A stretch of 64,000 nucleotides of DNA from the NCBI GenBank assembly GCA_948567375.1, contig OX419762.1, positions 30,520,608 through 30,584,607 of the forward strand, in the 5' to 3' direction. The stretch comes from Lunularia cruciata. Taxonomy: Eukaryota > Streptophyta > Marchantiopsida > Lunulariales > Lunulariaceae. Each line of letters begins with the position of its first letter. Within the stretch, counting starts at the first letter, position 1. Below are positions 1 through 11,486 of this stretch, piece by piece. A program made the translations under genes and the position numbers. The notes under the pieces were generated by a model, which did no database searches, was not told where the DNA came from, and saw nothing but the letters and a program-made list of their open reading frames with translations.

Positions 1-1941
1 CTCTTACTTGTTGACCACTAATGCAAAACCAACAAGTAACCTTGAGACAGACCGTGCTACTTGCAACTCTCTATTAGGTCCGCATGGAATGTAAAAACAC
101 CAAGACTAAGAGGCTCAAGTGGCATGATGGAGAAGAAGGACACATGCTATCCACGGATGAGCATAATAACAAGTGAAGACAGGAGACAAGCAAGCTAGGA
201 GCGACTAGAAAGAAGTGAGCACTTCTGACCGGGCACTGGATCTGCGTTACTGGTTGAGTGAGGCAGTACTAGGCGCTTGTACATGTATGGGTGAGACAAT
301 AGCAGATTTGTATGTATATAAAGGTGAGAAAAAAAAACACACCTGGTGAGACAATAACAAGAGCCAATGTATAGTTCTGTGACTAGCCTTCATTTATAAG
401 GATTCACGAGACATTCTGGGCAGCGCCATGTCTTTATGTCGCCATGACATATTGAGCTAGAAGAAGCCTGGTTAAACACTGGATGTCTAGGGACTTACGC
501 TTTGGAATGAAGCTTACGCAATTTAAGTTGCGGATAGATTCCTTGCTGGAGTTGCAAATAAAGAGATCTAAGAGTAGAGGTTTGTGGAAGGGTTCCACTC
601 GCTTGTACTCAGACCAGTGAATCAGAAATGTTAAGAAATGTAGCAAATGTTAAAGTCGGGTCTTCTGCACATTTTATGCATGTCACAAATGTCAATGTCA
701 ATGTCAAATTGACGGTTATTCAAGAAATGGCAACAGATATGGGATACTGCTGCTGCGGCCTGCCTTTATGATATTCTTTCTCTTCAGAAATTTGGCTCAA
801 TGATGCCATCGTTATACCCGAAGGCTCGTTTGATTGAATTCTAAATGTCGTGTGGAAAGCCCCAATTAGAGAGCAAACTGTCACCTTGGTTACCGTTGTG
901 CCTTATGGAATGTACACTCTAATGCATTGTGTTCCTGCAGATAGCGCTATCCTGGATCAATAGATAGATCTGTGGTGCATGCGTGAAATGGAAAAGACGG
1001 AATGATTGATATTGACAGATTGCTGCTGGTGGCTTTACCAACGTGAAAGATAGATTGACACGGACTAGGGGGCATCATCCCCATATCAATCAATCTATCT
1101 ATTAATAAAATAGATAGGGAGAATCTGAACCTAACTGTATTGGAAATGAAGTTTCCTTTCAAGGCATTGTGATAAAGACGAGATAAGAGGAAACAATGAA
1201 AATAACATTTAGAAGAGTAAGTGACAAGATGTGTCTGCAGGGGAGTTCACATGTTACGACTCTGTAACGATCACAGTTATTAGTTAATCGGAAGATGGTG
1301 TACAGAATATGAAACACAAAAATGGATGCAAGGATATGCTCAGTGTGTTTGCATGGGTTTGGGTACAATATGGTGTAATCTTTTACATAGCATCTCCTTC
1401 TAGATACATTTCCTCTTAAATATCACTTTAATGTTATGTTCTTCTTCTTCGCAGATATTTATTACTCGCTATACTCGATAGATAATACAATGGTTACAAG
1501 ATAAAAGAAATGATAAAAGAAAGTAATAGATGATTATCTTGGCTCGTCCCAAAAGTCTCAAAAAAAGTCGATGTTAAGCAATAAGAACTTAAGCCCATCT
1601 CCAATGAGATTTTATATCGCAGAACACGCCTTTGCATGTGCTCCCACATTCCGTTTCAATCCTCATAAGCTCAGATTGACTTGACGTGTGGAGAAGCTAC
1701 TGGGCTGGAGGTGAAAAGAGGTGATGCTGTGGAAAAGCTCCAGTAGGTGAAAGGAAGAGACAGGAGAATCTGAGGGATCTTTCTGTGTCCCTCGCTGACT
1801 GACGGAGCATGAATGAGAAACTCAACCTTTCACGGGACCCACAAAACAACCATTGAAGAAGCTATTACCGTATGAGAAAGAGAACAGAGGATTCATTCAC
1901 TGAGAGTGTCGTCAATTTGGTAATGTTTCTTTGATTGCAGG
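1..1941. other. Intergenic and 5' region of the DUF1997 gene
   Basis: No convincing coding region was found on either strand here. The open frames are short and do not join with phase-consistent splice sites. The last bases form a good 3' splice site (pyrimidine-rich run ending in gattgcag at 1933-1940), which suggests that the downstream gene has an intron in its 5' untranslated region and that part of this stretch is its leader. The matching 5' exon and promoter could not be located. An AT-rich, repeat-poor background fits intergenic plant DNA. Confidence 0.5.
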
Positions 1942-2017
1942 AGATACAGTACTTCTGTTGTTGTTGTTGTTGGTGGTGGCGTTGGATTTGGGTACAGCAG
2001 CAGGCAGATTGGCAGGC

Positions 2018-4304
2018 ATGGCGCTGCGACTGCCTGCAGCAGCAGCGGCAGGAGTGGTGAGTCTCTCTTCGAAAGATGGAATTGGGTTTTCCAGAATGGG
2101 GGCATGGCCTGAGCTGCGTGTGAAGTCGCTGAGTACCTCAAGAGGCGGTGGTGGGTGGAGAGTGGTGCGGGCCGTCGTTGACAACAGTCCGAATGTAAAA
2201 CAGCGAGCGAAACTTGCTGCTAGCAGAGTGGAGAAACATGTCATTGAACAAGCAGGAAAACCCTTAGGTGGGTGCGCATTTGGTCCCGGGATACCTCTTT
2301 GCAGGGGGGAATTCCCGTCGCCTTTTTCTGTCAGGAATTCCGAAGTAACAAAGAATTTGGTGAGGAACGGCAGTAGAATAAAAAGTAACGTGATAGAAGT
2401 TTAATCGAATTGTGTTGCCGATATGTGAAATCTACAGTCTGGAACTAGAGCATTCGAGCTATGCTCTAGAGAAGAAGTGGACAGTTGCAGCTAAACGTGA
2501 AGTGCTTCTAGAGTTTGTCAGGGAGACCTACAATTCAACGAAGGAATTTTGGCTAAGGAATTTTGGCTAAGGAATTTTGGCTAAGGACAAGTTGGAGGTA
2601 CTTTCTAGGCTGTAAGTGTGTTGCATCTAAGGTGCAATTTTTTCATGTGAGCAGCGGAGTACATGCGGTTGCCTGCAAGCCAGTACTCTGTTTTGGATGC
2701 AGAGCGCATCGAGCGAGTGGATGAGTCTACGTTCCGGTGTTATGCACCACGATTGAAGTTTTTCTCTTTTGAAGTTGGGCCTGTGCTGTTAGTGCGCGTG
2801 GAAGAACAACCAGACGGCTGCTGCATAAGGCTTCTTTCTTGCACTGTAAGTGCCCTTCAGTGCAAAGTTATTTATTGAGTCCCATCAGTGGACAAGCAAG
2901 CATTTGCAAGTTGTCTATTGCACCTATTGAGGTTTGACAGTGGTCGTCTGAGTGACTCAATGTGGTTGCTCGCTTTGATTTGAAATTACATAGAATACCG
3001 ATGCTCATAAAGAACATGCTTTGCAACTTTATGAAGTTTTGGCTGTATGGGCGATTGAAATTACGTGCTGTGCTTACGTTGCTATGCGTTGCCTTGTGCT
3101 GTTTCTTTCAATGTTACACAGTTGGAAGGATCTCCAATCGTTGTGGCACAAAATCAAAAGTTTACAGGTATTCATTGTTCATTATGTTGATTCCTCTCAC
3201 TGCTTCTTCTTCAGTCATAGTCGTAGAGATGTGGACCTTCATGATGAGATTTTCTCTTTGAAATACCTTATTGTAGAAATACTACCATATCTTGTCCAAG
3301 TCAGAATATGTCTTGATAAGCACCAAAAAATGAATCCCCTTACCTAGTAAGATTACATTGGTTGTCTGTAGAACACAGTTTGATGCGTCCATGTTAATGT
3401 GTTTTTTCTTCATTCGATCACTTCGCAGCATCTATGGTAAATAAAGTTTCATACCGAGATAGCGAGCAATCATCTACACAAAAGGAATTGATCTCAGACA
3501 CAACAATTGAGGTCTGTATTCCACAGCCATGATGGGTTAATATGTACGTCTTTTTCTCTGTTATGTAAGGGAAGTCCCTGAATGAAGTTTGTTGGGTATG
3601 TACGAGCTCCGCGAGTGAGTAACTTAGGCCTTTAAAGTAAACTTCTCTCTGAAAGACACGCTACACACTAGAAAATGTACTTTCGATGAACATGTGTCTT
3701 GGTCCTTTACTTTAAACTTGAGGTAAAAGCAGTTGAATACGGTAACGGCTTTCTTCAACGCCTCTTTCATGTGTCAAAAGGAACAATTGGTGGGGTGTGA
3801 GAAGAATCACTTTTTATTTCACTCGATCAGTGCCGTAATCAAATGGTCACACAATTGTCGTTTGGGGTCTCCGGTGGAGTAGGTTACGCTGGAAATTCCA
3901 GGAGCTGTAAGTATTATTCCAAGGGAAGCGATCGAAGGAACTGGAAGTCAAGTATTGGCTCAAGTTTTGAAAGTTATGATACCTCGATTTTTGGCACAGG
4001 TACGTTAAAGACCTGGTTACAATATTACTAATATTTTGATTTCGTAGTACTCTGCAGTCATACGTCTACTTTACAGGAAAACTGACTTAGGCCTGAGTTG
4101 CTTACAATTGTTCTTGGACGAGTGTTTCGTTCGTCTGTAGATATTCAATTTGTCCAGTTGCTTTTTGGACAAATGCACCATCAGTTCCTATCAGTAATCT
4201 TAGTTCATGTGGACCTCGTTTTGCAGCTTGGAAAAGATTATAATGCTTGGGCCACTGGAGATTCTTCGCGCAAGCCACTTGGAACTGGCGAGCTAAACCT
4301 CTAA
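2018..4304 (+). CDS. DUF1997 family protein, plastid-targeted type, six exons
   Basis: Predicted 254-residue protein from exons 2018-2267, 2655-2845, 3122-3167, 3429-3511, 3883-3999 and 4227-4304. All introns have GT-AG ends and the phases agree at every joint (1, 0, 1, 0, 0). The family core starts at about residue 85 with the hallmark EYMRLPASQYSVLD and continues with PVLLVRVEEQPDGCC, LEGSPIVVAQNQKF, a SMVN segment, PREAIEGTG and the closing KDYNAWATGD plus KPLGTGEL. This core is known from plant and cyanobacterial DUF1997 proteins, whose function is not established. The first 80 residues are rich in Ala, Ser, Arg and Gly with few acidic residues, as in a chloroplast transit peptide. The ATG at 2018 was chosen because the in-frame extension upstream crosses a strong acceptor at 1940. 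The length is normal for the family. Exon 1 has the least support, since it lies outside the conserved core. Confidence 0.85.
2541..2582 (+). repeat. 14-bp tandem repeat, three perfect copies
   Basis: The unit aaggaattttggct occurs three times head to tail, followed by a partial fourth copy. It lies in intron 1 of the DUF1997 gene, about 70 bp before the exon 2 acceptor. It looks like a local slippage expansion with no evident role. Confidence 0.9.
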
Positions 4305-5393
4305 ATACAAGACCCATTATATTATGATTCGCATCTTCCCAAATTCTTTTGTAGTATACAGTGAGAACACATTTCATTTCAATTAGGAATTTCATCGACT
4401 CACTTGTACATTAAGATAACCTTCTGGTTGTCTAGATCTATAAGCTGACCTGGATTCGGGAAACCTAGTACAGGCACGACTTAAACAAGACTTAGCGCAC
4501 GCTGCAACCGTTAAACGGAAGTTTGGAGCAAATTAAGCATGATCGCGAATTGACAGGATATCAGTGACACCAGAGAGGATATCCATTTGCGTCAGCCAGC
4601 CATACTGTGTGTAGGGAGAACATTTATGCAGTTAAATTCCCGTTGAAACGAGCAGGTATTGTGAAGTGCAAAGAGCTTGAGAGCCAAAAGTTCTGAGAGC
4701 CTGTTTAAGCTGGCCGCATATGTCGTCCAAATGATTGCCACCATAGATGAAGAAGCCCGCTGTGTTCATAGCTGAAAGTAGTTTACATGTTTCAAAATGT
4801 ATTATCTCATTTGCGAATGATGATACAGTGGTTATGTATGTGGAAGAGGAAATCTCAAGTATATCGCAGATTTCTCAAAACCAGCCGTGGAAGTGAAAGC
4901 TCGATAATACGTAGTCAAGCAGGACGCTTAAGATGGGTAGCGCTCCGAGATCCTTTATAGGACTTCATGCAGGATAGGTGACGTGCATTTTTAGACTTCC
5001 GCAACCTCCGCGTTGGATGTAGAGTGTCACATACTTTGATATTTACTTGGACGTCAGCTGGGATAACTAGCCTACCTTTCACAGCTTCCGGAAATTACCA
5101 GAAGTTTTGAGAGCACTTGAAAGACGCGTTAGTGCTGACTTGTCACAATTCTAGATAATGAGGTCCCATGTTAGACACTACTCATAGGTGTGCTTCCATC
5201 ATATAAATGGTTATGAAGCAGTTGCGTCCATAAGGTCGGTGCAAACGCTGTCTTATAGCGGCGAGACGTATTTCAGTAGTAGCTTGGGATGAAAGCATGT
5301 CACAAGACTCTTTGACTAATCTAGGGCTACTTACTCTAGGACTCATTTAATAGTGAGTCAGCCCCAGTAGGATGTACTGTGCAGGAGGCTACC
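4305..5393. other. Non-coding stretch after the DUF1997 gene
   Basis: Contains the 3' untranslated region of the DUF1997 gene and about 1 kb without a secure gene. A short open segment after an acceptor-like site at about 5089-5098 (ctttcacag) has a helical composition (RKLPEVLRALERR) and might be an upstream exon of the small gene that follows. I could not join it in phase with a good donor. Confidence 0.4.
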
Positions 5394-5935
5394 ATGCGGG
5401 TACATCAGGAGCTTACATCTTCTCGACGGTCCCTAGAGAGTTTTTCAGTGTATAACACATTGAGCTATTGGAATGAGGAACTTCTCGAAATCCTGCAGAT
5501 GCACGCTCTAGCTTCCGGAGCGAGAGTTCTCAAGCCCGGGCACCTTCCCAGCTTTGATCCTGCAGAAGTGTGGGTATTAGAATCATCCTCACTGACGTAA
5601 GCACCTGCTTTGTACAACCGGATCGGAAGACACGGCACGTCAACACTTCTTTGGAAGGCTAGAAGGCATCTGGTAGTGCATTCTGTTCACTCACGATTCA
5701 TTGCTCAAAACTTTCAGCAAACGATAACTGAAAATTGCAACCCAGCCTCTTGACCCAACTCAAACGGATCTATATAATATACTGGGGTAAGGAAATAATC
5801 GTAGTTTTTAGATCAAGCGTACCATAAACAGCAGGTTGAAACACTGGTTCAAGTTATGCTTTCAGTTTCATTTGCAGACGTAAGCGGTCAAAAGAACAAG
5901 CCCATAGTGTGCTGGCGACCTCGGAACAAGATTGA
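5394..5935 (+). CDS. Possible small two-exon gene, unknown function
   Basis: A 203-bp open exon (5394-5596) starts with ATG in a favourable context (ACCATGC) and ends at a consensus donor (GAC then GTAAGC). The next good acceptor, tttcatttgcag at 5866-5877, opens an exon 5878-5935 that joins in phase 2 and stops after 18 residues. The product would be 86 residues: a helical N-terminal half containing WNEELLEILQMHALASG, a Pro/Gly-containing middle and a basic, Ser-rich tail (TRKRSKEQAH). I do not recognise the family. The exon frame also stays open to a gcag acceptor at 5384, so this could be the 3' end of a longer gene. The minus strand is open over part of exon 2, which weakens the call. Confidence 0.3.
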
Positions 5936-6597
5936 CAAACACAATTCTGTAACGAAGGACTTATGAAAAGGGGGTCTTTGGGATGCATAGAAGGAGCCAT
6001 CTGGAGAATAGAGGTAGGCGCGATTTCCGAACAGTTCATCCTTGCACTTGAAGTTTGAAATAGACTGAAAGTCGTACTCGACATTTTCAGTATCCAAGTA
6101 CTCTGCTGCATCTTGGAGTGATAAGGATTAACAAAATTATGAAAAAGAACAAAGCAGTAATTCATAAAGAGAAGTAAGAGGTGCTGAAGAAGTTCCAAAG
6201 TTGAATGAGTGGTACAACAAAGAGATATGAACCAAATGTGATCATCAGTTTATTGACCAGGAAAGAAGTGCCATTTCATCAATGACAACAGGACGTTCTG
6301 TTTCTTTCAAGAAATGACGAAACTGTAACAGACATTCGTACTAGCTAAAATTGAATTTTAGCTGGCAATGTTACTTCGATGATTAAAGAGACCATCATAT
6401 TTTGACAGGAGCAAATGCCCCGACAGAAGCAAATGCTAATAAATTACAGGGCATCAAATATAGAAACAGACACACAATGCTCTGGGTCTTCTTGCAACAG
6501 CAGCCCTCTGCTCACACTGAGTACCATTGCATCCGAGCCCTAAAACACTAGGGTGTAGCACTGAGACACTGTTGTCATCACCTTAATCCCCATGAGA

Positions 6598-6800
6598 CCG
6601 ATTTCCAGCATATGATGTGCGAACCAACCCAAACCCTTCTTTCCTTCCTATGAACCTCTTCCTGTCGGAGCACAGCACGATTCCATGTGCCAGCAAAGTC
6701 TCTTGATTTCGTGCAATGGCAATCAATCATTCGCTTATTCCTGAAGGTGACTCCTCTTATCAACTAGTCTTTCCAGTCCAGCCTGTTTGCAAACACTGCC
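6598..6800 (-). pseudogene. Decayed duplicate of the 3' part of the ARL5-like gene
   Basis: On the minus strand this stretch aligns with the last third of the neighbouring GTPase gene (about 6905-7075), including sequence equivalent to VFANKQDL (here VFANRLDW), the [13 protein letters not shown] segment, SCCALTGEG and the C-terminal helix. The stretch at 6715-6735, with the core tttcgtgcaa, is nearly identical between the copies. Overall similarity is roughly 70% by eye, with small insertions and frame changes, so no intact product can be made. The segment lies directly downstream of the functional gene in the same orientation, probably within or just beyond its 3' untranslated region. A local tandem duplication followed by decay is the simplest reading. 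Confidence 0.7.
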
Positions 6801-6883
6801 CTCCCAAGCTCAAAAGTACTGCAAAAGCAAGCAAGCCCTACGTGTTGCACCGATTCATCATCAAAGTTGATCGACTCCAACTC

Positions 6884-7438
6884 TCACTCCTTGAGCCCAT
6901 TCCCTGGCATATGTTGCGCAATCCATCGCAATCCTTCCCACAATCCTTCCCCTGTTAACGCACAGCAAGATTGAATATGCCAGTCATGCTTCTTAATTTC
7001 GTGCAACGCCAATCCTTCGCTTATTTCCGCAGGTGTCATGGAATCCTTCAGGTCCTGCTTGTTGGCAAACACTAGAATGACCGCCTCTTGAAGATCGTCA
7101 TGACCCAGAAGTTGAGATAATTCGTTCCTAACAGTTGCCAGCCTTACGCGATCTGTACTATCCACCACCATAACCAGTGCATGGGTTCCTCGATAATAAG
7201 TTGCCCACGATGCCCTCAATCGCTCTTGCCCCCCTAGATCCCACACCTCAAACCGTAGATTCTTATACGACAGTTCCTCAACGTTGCTTCCCACCGTTGG
7301 TTGGGTCACCACCACCTCTCCCAAGTGCAGCTTGTACAAAGTGGTCGTCTTCCCGGCGTTGTCCAATCCCACCACAACTATCTTGTACTCTTTGGCTGGA
7401 AACATGGTATACCACAGCCGAGACACAAAGATCCCCAT
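6884..7438 (-). CDS. ARL5: ARF-like small GTPase, ARL5 (ARLB1) type
   Basis: A complete 184-residue ARF-family GTPase in one uninterrupted frame. Visible motifs are Gly2 for N-myristoylation after a short amphipathic helix, P-loop GLDNAGKT at residues 24-31, switch I Thr48 in PTVGSN, switch II WDLGGQ at 66-71 with the catalytic Gln71, NKQD at 126-129 and a G5 CAL at 159-161. The starting [16 protein letters not shown] and the NVEEL segment resemble ARL5 rather than ARF1, ARL1 or ARL8. ARL5 proteins cycle on trans-Golgi membranes and recruit tethering factors in animals; the plant role is inferred from this. All GTP-binding residues are present, so the protein should be active. The gene has no introns, whereas the neighbouring genes are split, which raises the possibility of a retrocopy or of intron loss. 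Length matches the family. Confidence 0.93.
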   Translation of the reverse strand: MGIFVSRLWYTMFPAKEYKIVVVGLDNAGKTTTLYKLHLGEVVVTQPTVGSNVEELSYKNLRFEVWDLGGQERLRASWATYYRGTHALVMVVDSTDRVRLATVRNELSQLLGHDDLQEAVILVFANKQDLKDSMTPAEISEGLALHEIKKHDWHIQSCCALTGEGLWEGLRWIAQHMPGNGLKE

Positions 7439-7740
7439 GATGATTAAATATCAATCCCCCACAAAAAATATCAGTCCAACTCTTTTCCTCTTCCAAACCC
7501 ACGACGCAGAGAGCGAGAGCAGAAAGAGCTGTGGTGCTGCTACTCCCTCAATCTATATTATCCGCTTGAGCCTTCCAACCCGAACTTCCTCACCTATCTT
7601 AACTCTTCCTCGACCAAAACATACTGGAGCGGCAGCAGCAGCAGCCCTGGAACATCCTCATCATCATCATTCTTATCGTTTCCCCCAACTAAGAAACATA
7701 ATTGCTGCAACACGCTTCTATAGGGAACAGAAACTACGAA

Positions 7741-7750
7741 ATATATAAAA
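7741..7750. promoter_or_regulatory. TATA element upstream of the ARL5-like gene
   Basis: The sequence atatataaaa reads as a TATA box on the plus strand (TATATAAAA) and, less well, on the minus strand (TTTTATATAT). For the minus-strand GTPase it would give a leader of about 275 nt. For a rightward transcript it would place a start near 7775. Only the position and the consensus support it. Confidence 0.4.
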
Positions 7751-7791
7751 GTGCTCGGGATTGCTATTGACTACTATTGACTCAGCCGATT

Positions 7792-7810
7792 GAAGAAGAA
7801 GAAGAAGAAG
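7792..7810 (+). repeat. GAA trinucleotide microsatellite
   Basis: Six uninterrupted GAA units. They lie about 40 bp to the right of the TATA element, in the position of a 5' leader for a rightward transcript. GA-rich leader tracts are common in plant genes. Confidence 0.9.
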
Positions 7811-10800
7811 CCTTGAGACCTATTACTGACAGCATAATGTCAACTAGAGTCGGAGGTCCTCGGGGTTCCACACAAGGGTCACAGGCGACGGAGAGAGATG
7901 GTGCTGCTGTTCACTTGGACCAACAACATTCCACCGATTGAACTAACAACAGGAAGACCCGAGAAGGCCTGACAGGGAACAGCAGACCTCCCCGGAAGAA
8001 GACCGAAGAAGACGTAGGAAGAGAAAGAAAGGAAGAGGTTTCCTTGCTTCTCTTCTTCGCTGAGGTGGTGCTCACAGTATCGTGGACAGATCGGTCTGGG
8101 TATTGGCTTCCCGGTCGCCTTGGCTGTTCTTCCTTGCTAGCTACTTATGGCGGCATCATTGGACGGGCAGACGGCCAGACGCTTGTAACAAGCAGCCTTG
8201 AACTAACTAACGCGTTCTGCTCCTTCCTTTCCTTCTTCCTCACTTTCTCACTTACCACTACTACTTCACGCTTGGCCACCCAAAGCACTTTCAATTCGAG
8301 AACAACTTCGTGACGTATCACGTGTAAAACCTGAAGGCTCCCTCCAATCAGAGTTAAAGATACTCTTGGGTGGTCGGTTACCAGGGTAGTCACCTCTTCC
8401 TTCACTAGCTAATTGGGAAATTTTCCACTTGTTTTTTCTCGACTGTTCTGGAACGGCAGCTTAGTAATATCCACACGGGAAGTGCCGACGCTTTCAGCTT
8501 GACGAACTGAGTAGTTTTCTAACTATACCTAGAGTGCAGTAAGTTGCAAGTGAAACCTGAGCTCACAGAAGACGACAGACGGAAATTAAAGTCGATTCAC
8601 CACTTCGGACACTAGAGATGCCAGCTATCTAGCGTTAGAACATGTGCACCGAAGAATAGGGAAGTGTTTCGCGTCACCGGTGTAGTTTTTAAATCTACAG
8701 TACAGGTCTGTGGGTTCGGAGTGTTTAGTTGAAATAAGATTGACATAAGATTAAGATTGATTTCGTCCCTCTGAATAATAAGTGTTTCACGCCGTAGAAA
8801 ACTCTGGAGTTTGGAAGTAGTTCTTCAGATTGACAACACTTCGACTTGATGGAGAAGAAACCAGTGATTGGCTCAAGATAAGCGTTTTACTCGGAAGCTC
8901 GTGATGCAGAAGAAACCGATTCCGTTTAGCACACGGCGCTTATCTAGTGGCTCAAGATGATTCGACTTGAATATGACCGAAAGTATCATCCTCATCATCG
9001 GTGGTAGTGTTCTTCAACAACACCTTTGTGACGAACTTTGAAGGATCAAGACCAAAACAAATCCCTTAAATGTGTAGGGAGTATCACAGCTGGGGGTGAG
9101 TGTAGCCTCACTAGATTAGTCTCCTTGTGAATTTCTTCGGTCAGTCCAAGGAGGCCGAAATCTGTCGGAATATCGTCAGAACTGGAGTGATGATCTGCGT
9201 AAAAAGTGGGGCCAAAGCCATCATGGAGGCATATACAGATAGATGCACACGAAAACATTATTGAGCATAAGTTTCTCAATTGTGTCATGCTAGAGTGTCG
9301 ATCTCTGAAGCATCAGAAAGGAACGACTGGAGTTGTATGGACCCCACTTCTACCTCAGAGACTTACTCACAAGAATCACATGAAATCTATGGCTATTACC
9401 TTCTTAGAAAATCGAAAACAACCTAATAAAGTGTCGTAACTTTATCTACCGATCTATCCGGTATTTGTGACACTTCCAGCAAATTAGAGGCATACCAGCC
9501 TATCGGTTTCTATTTCACCTGCCTGACAAGTATACAAGTTGGATATACATGCAAAATTTCGACGCTTCTGTTAAATCTTTGGTAGCTCCTTCAACGGCAA
9601 CGCTAATTCTGTTCATAACTCAAGGTGCAAGTCATTTAGGCCTGCACCCATCAACCGTCCACGAGGATCTCATGTACGCCAGCATGCCCAGGTCCAACGA
9701 GAGGTTGGACTAACTTCAATTGGGCAGCGTGCTATGCATGGAGCCCTAACTAGAAATGTGTCTGCTGCACGAAAGATGTAGTTAGTCTGCTCTCTGCTCG
9801 AGTCTGCCTCTCCTCACTACGTTCCACGATTCCAAACTACTAGAACTTTATGTCCAAGAATCTCCACCATGAACTTACAAAACACAAGTTGACAGTGCAA
9901 CAAGCGGAAGAACTGCTATGTTCTTCCTAACCCGTGTCTTCACTCTGCGTTCCGATCTGTTCATTGCATCTGTTCAAACCAAAAGCCGAGTCGACAAGCA
10001 TTCTACCCAGAGAATAAGATTCTATACCAATAACTTACTGCATCACCTTCACGGAGTCTTATCAATCATGGTGAAGAAACTTAAATCTTACTTCAAAGTT
10101 AGCCCTTCAAGCTTGAATCTCTTTCGACGCGTCAGGTATACGATACTGGTCCCTCATTTCTGAGAGAGGAGTTCCTGTCTGCAGTTGAGGTCAGTGCGAT
10201 CTGAGCCAACGTTTCCGCATATACGCACTTCTATTCACGAAGTACACATCTTCTAGAAGTTAGAGCCATACGATACAGGATATGAGTAGTTGGATCGTAC
10301 CCGTTTGAAGTCTGAGAAGCAATGGTCAATAATGTCTACATTAAGGGTGCCAGCGGGAGCGTAAACTTGTGGTCCAACATTAACCCGTGCGGGACGATAA
10401 ACATCAGTCGGTGGAAGGAGTCCAGAAAGCAGGTTTCTTTCGGTGACTGCAGTGACAACTACGTGTCAAACAACACTGCTCGCGGAAAAGGAGTCACTGA
10501 GATCCAAAGGTCGACGACTGGTCTGAGAGCTTCAAGTAGTTAGGTGTATGTGTGAAGTTTACCTGTCTCATAATAAGGACCTGTGGGAGTGCGACCCTTC
10601 AGTGTCTTCTTCTCAGTTGTACCAGGCTTGCAAACACAGCACTGGGAAAATATACAAGCAAACATGATTTAACACAGTCATGATTCAGAACTGTTCTCAC
10701 CACCTAACCTGCACCAACAGGCTCTATACTAGCTGAACAGGGTTACCGAAAGTTTATGGACCAAGCTTTGCTATTGTAAAGACATAGAGATGTTCTCCTC

Positions 10801-11486
10801 GGCCGAGTTATCTCACTGACGATTCGTAGCAAAATTCAAACGGCGCCAAACAGGGAAGCTCTGCAGATGATCAAAAAGCACACTTAAAGCTGAAGAGCTG
10901 CGGGTTGCGAGCCATTGAACTCACAACGTTTCCTTCAAAGTGACTCAGGTGACCCCCAGGGATGTATTTCCTCAAAGCGCGTGCCCCAACTATATTCACA
11001 CAGGACAATATAAGACAGAGACCAGGTTCGCACTTAAGCTGTATATGCTTGCGATAAAGTGTCAAGAAGAATATAGCATACTGAAATCCTGTACAGCTTC
11101 CCTGAAGGACTCATTTAAAAGTAAGCTCTGACGACGGTAATATCTCACATTCCCCCAAGAATGAATAGTCCAAGATCTTCTACTAATACAGTACACAGTA
11201 ATGGTTGGTAAAGGAAAAAGTTCCTAATAGGCTATACATCTATGCAGGCCGTTCAACAACTCCCCACACCCTGAATGCGAGAGCAAGGAAGACACGTAAA
11301 GAGAGATTTATCGAATGAGAGAAGAAAACGAGTTAAATATAAGCACTAGCCACATTCCCATTCTCAAGAGAATGTTAAGAAAATTGAGATGACTGACGCA
11401 GAAAATTACCCTCTGTTGGAATGATACCGTAGCCATAAGGGGTATGAGCCGCAGATCCTACAGATCAAATGCCAATCTTCATCAGT
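7811..11486. other. Long stretch without a secure gene
   Basis: I find no transposon homology and no phase-consistent exon chain here. Two segments are open enough to note. On the plus strand, 7836-8313 holds a short ATG frame interrupted by a single TGA, with a basic, Arg/Glu-rich composition. At 10322-10543 a 73-codon frame contains QVSFGDCSDN and GKGVTEI, which vaguely recalls the protease-proximal part of Copia polyproteins but lacks the DSGA active site. Neither is enough for a gene call. Base composition resembles the gene island, not the decayed transposons to the right. Confidence 0.4.

Noticed and set aside
959-1103. Inverted repeat aatagatagat / atctatctatt, considered as a hairpin RNA
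   Set aside because: The arms are only about 11 bp of simple sequence with a loop of about 120 bp. There is no extended stem.
5888-6110. Minus-strand open stretch with a DTENVEYDFQSISNF segment, flanked by a gatgcag acceptor-like site
   Set aside because: Two minus-strand frames are open over the same bases, the only donor is a poor GTCGCC, and no neighbouring exon joins in phase. It also overlaps the plus-strand candidate exon.
7936-8313. Plus-strand frame of 125 codons downstream of the TATA element
   Set aside because: It has no ATG of its own, is preceded by a stop, and has a composition (GAA-rich, then Ser/Thr-rich) typical of leader or random sequence. An opposing minus-strand frame is equally open.
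10322-10543. 73-codon frame with QVSFGDCSDN and GKGVTEI, considered as a Copia protease-region fossil
   Set aside because: The DSGA active site and the flanking gag-pre-integrase sequence are absent, so the likeness may be chance.
10905-10960. Possible tRNA-like T-arm near gagccattgaac
   Set aside because: No matching acceptor stem, D-arm or anticodon arm could be drawn on either strand.
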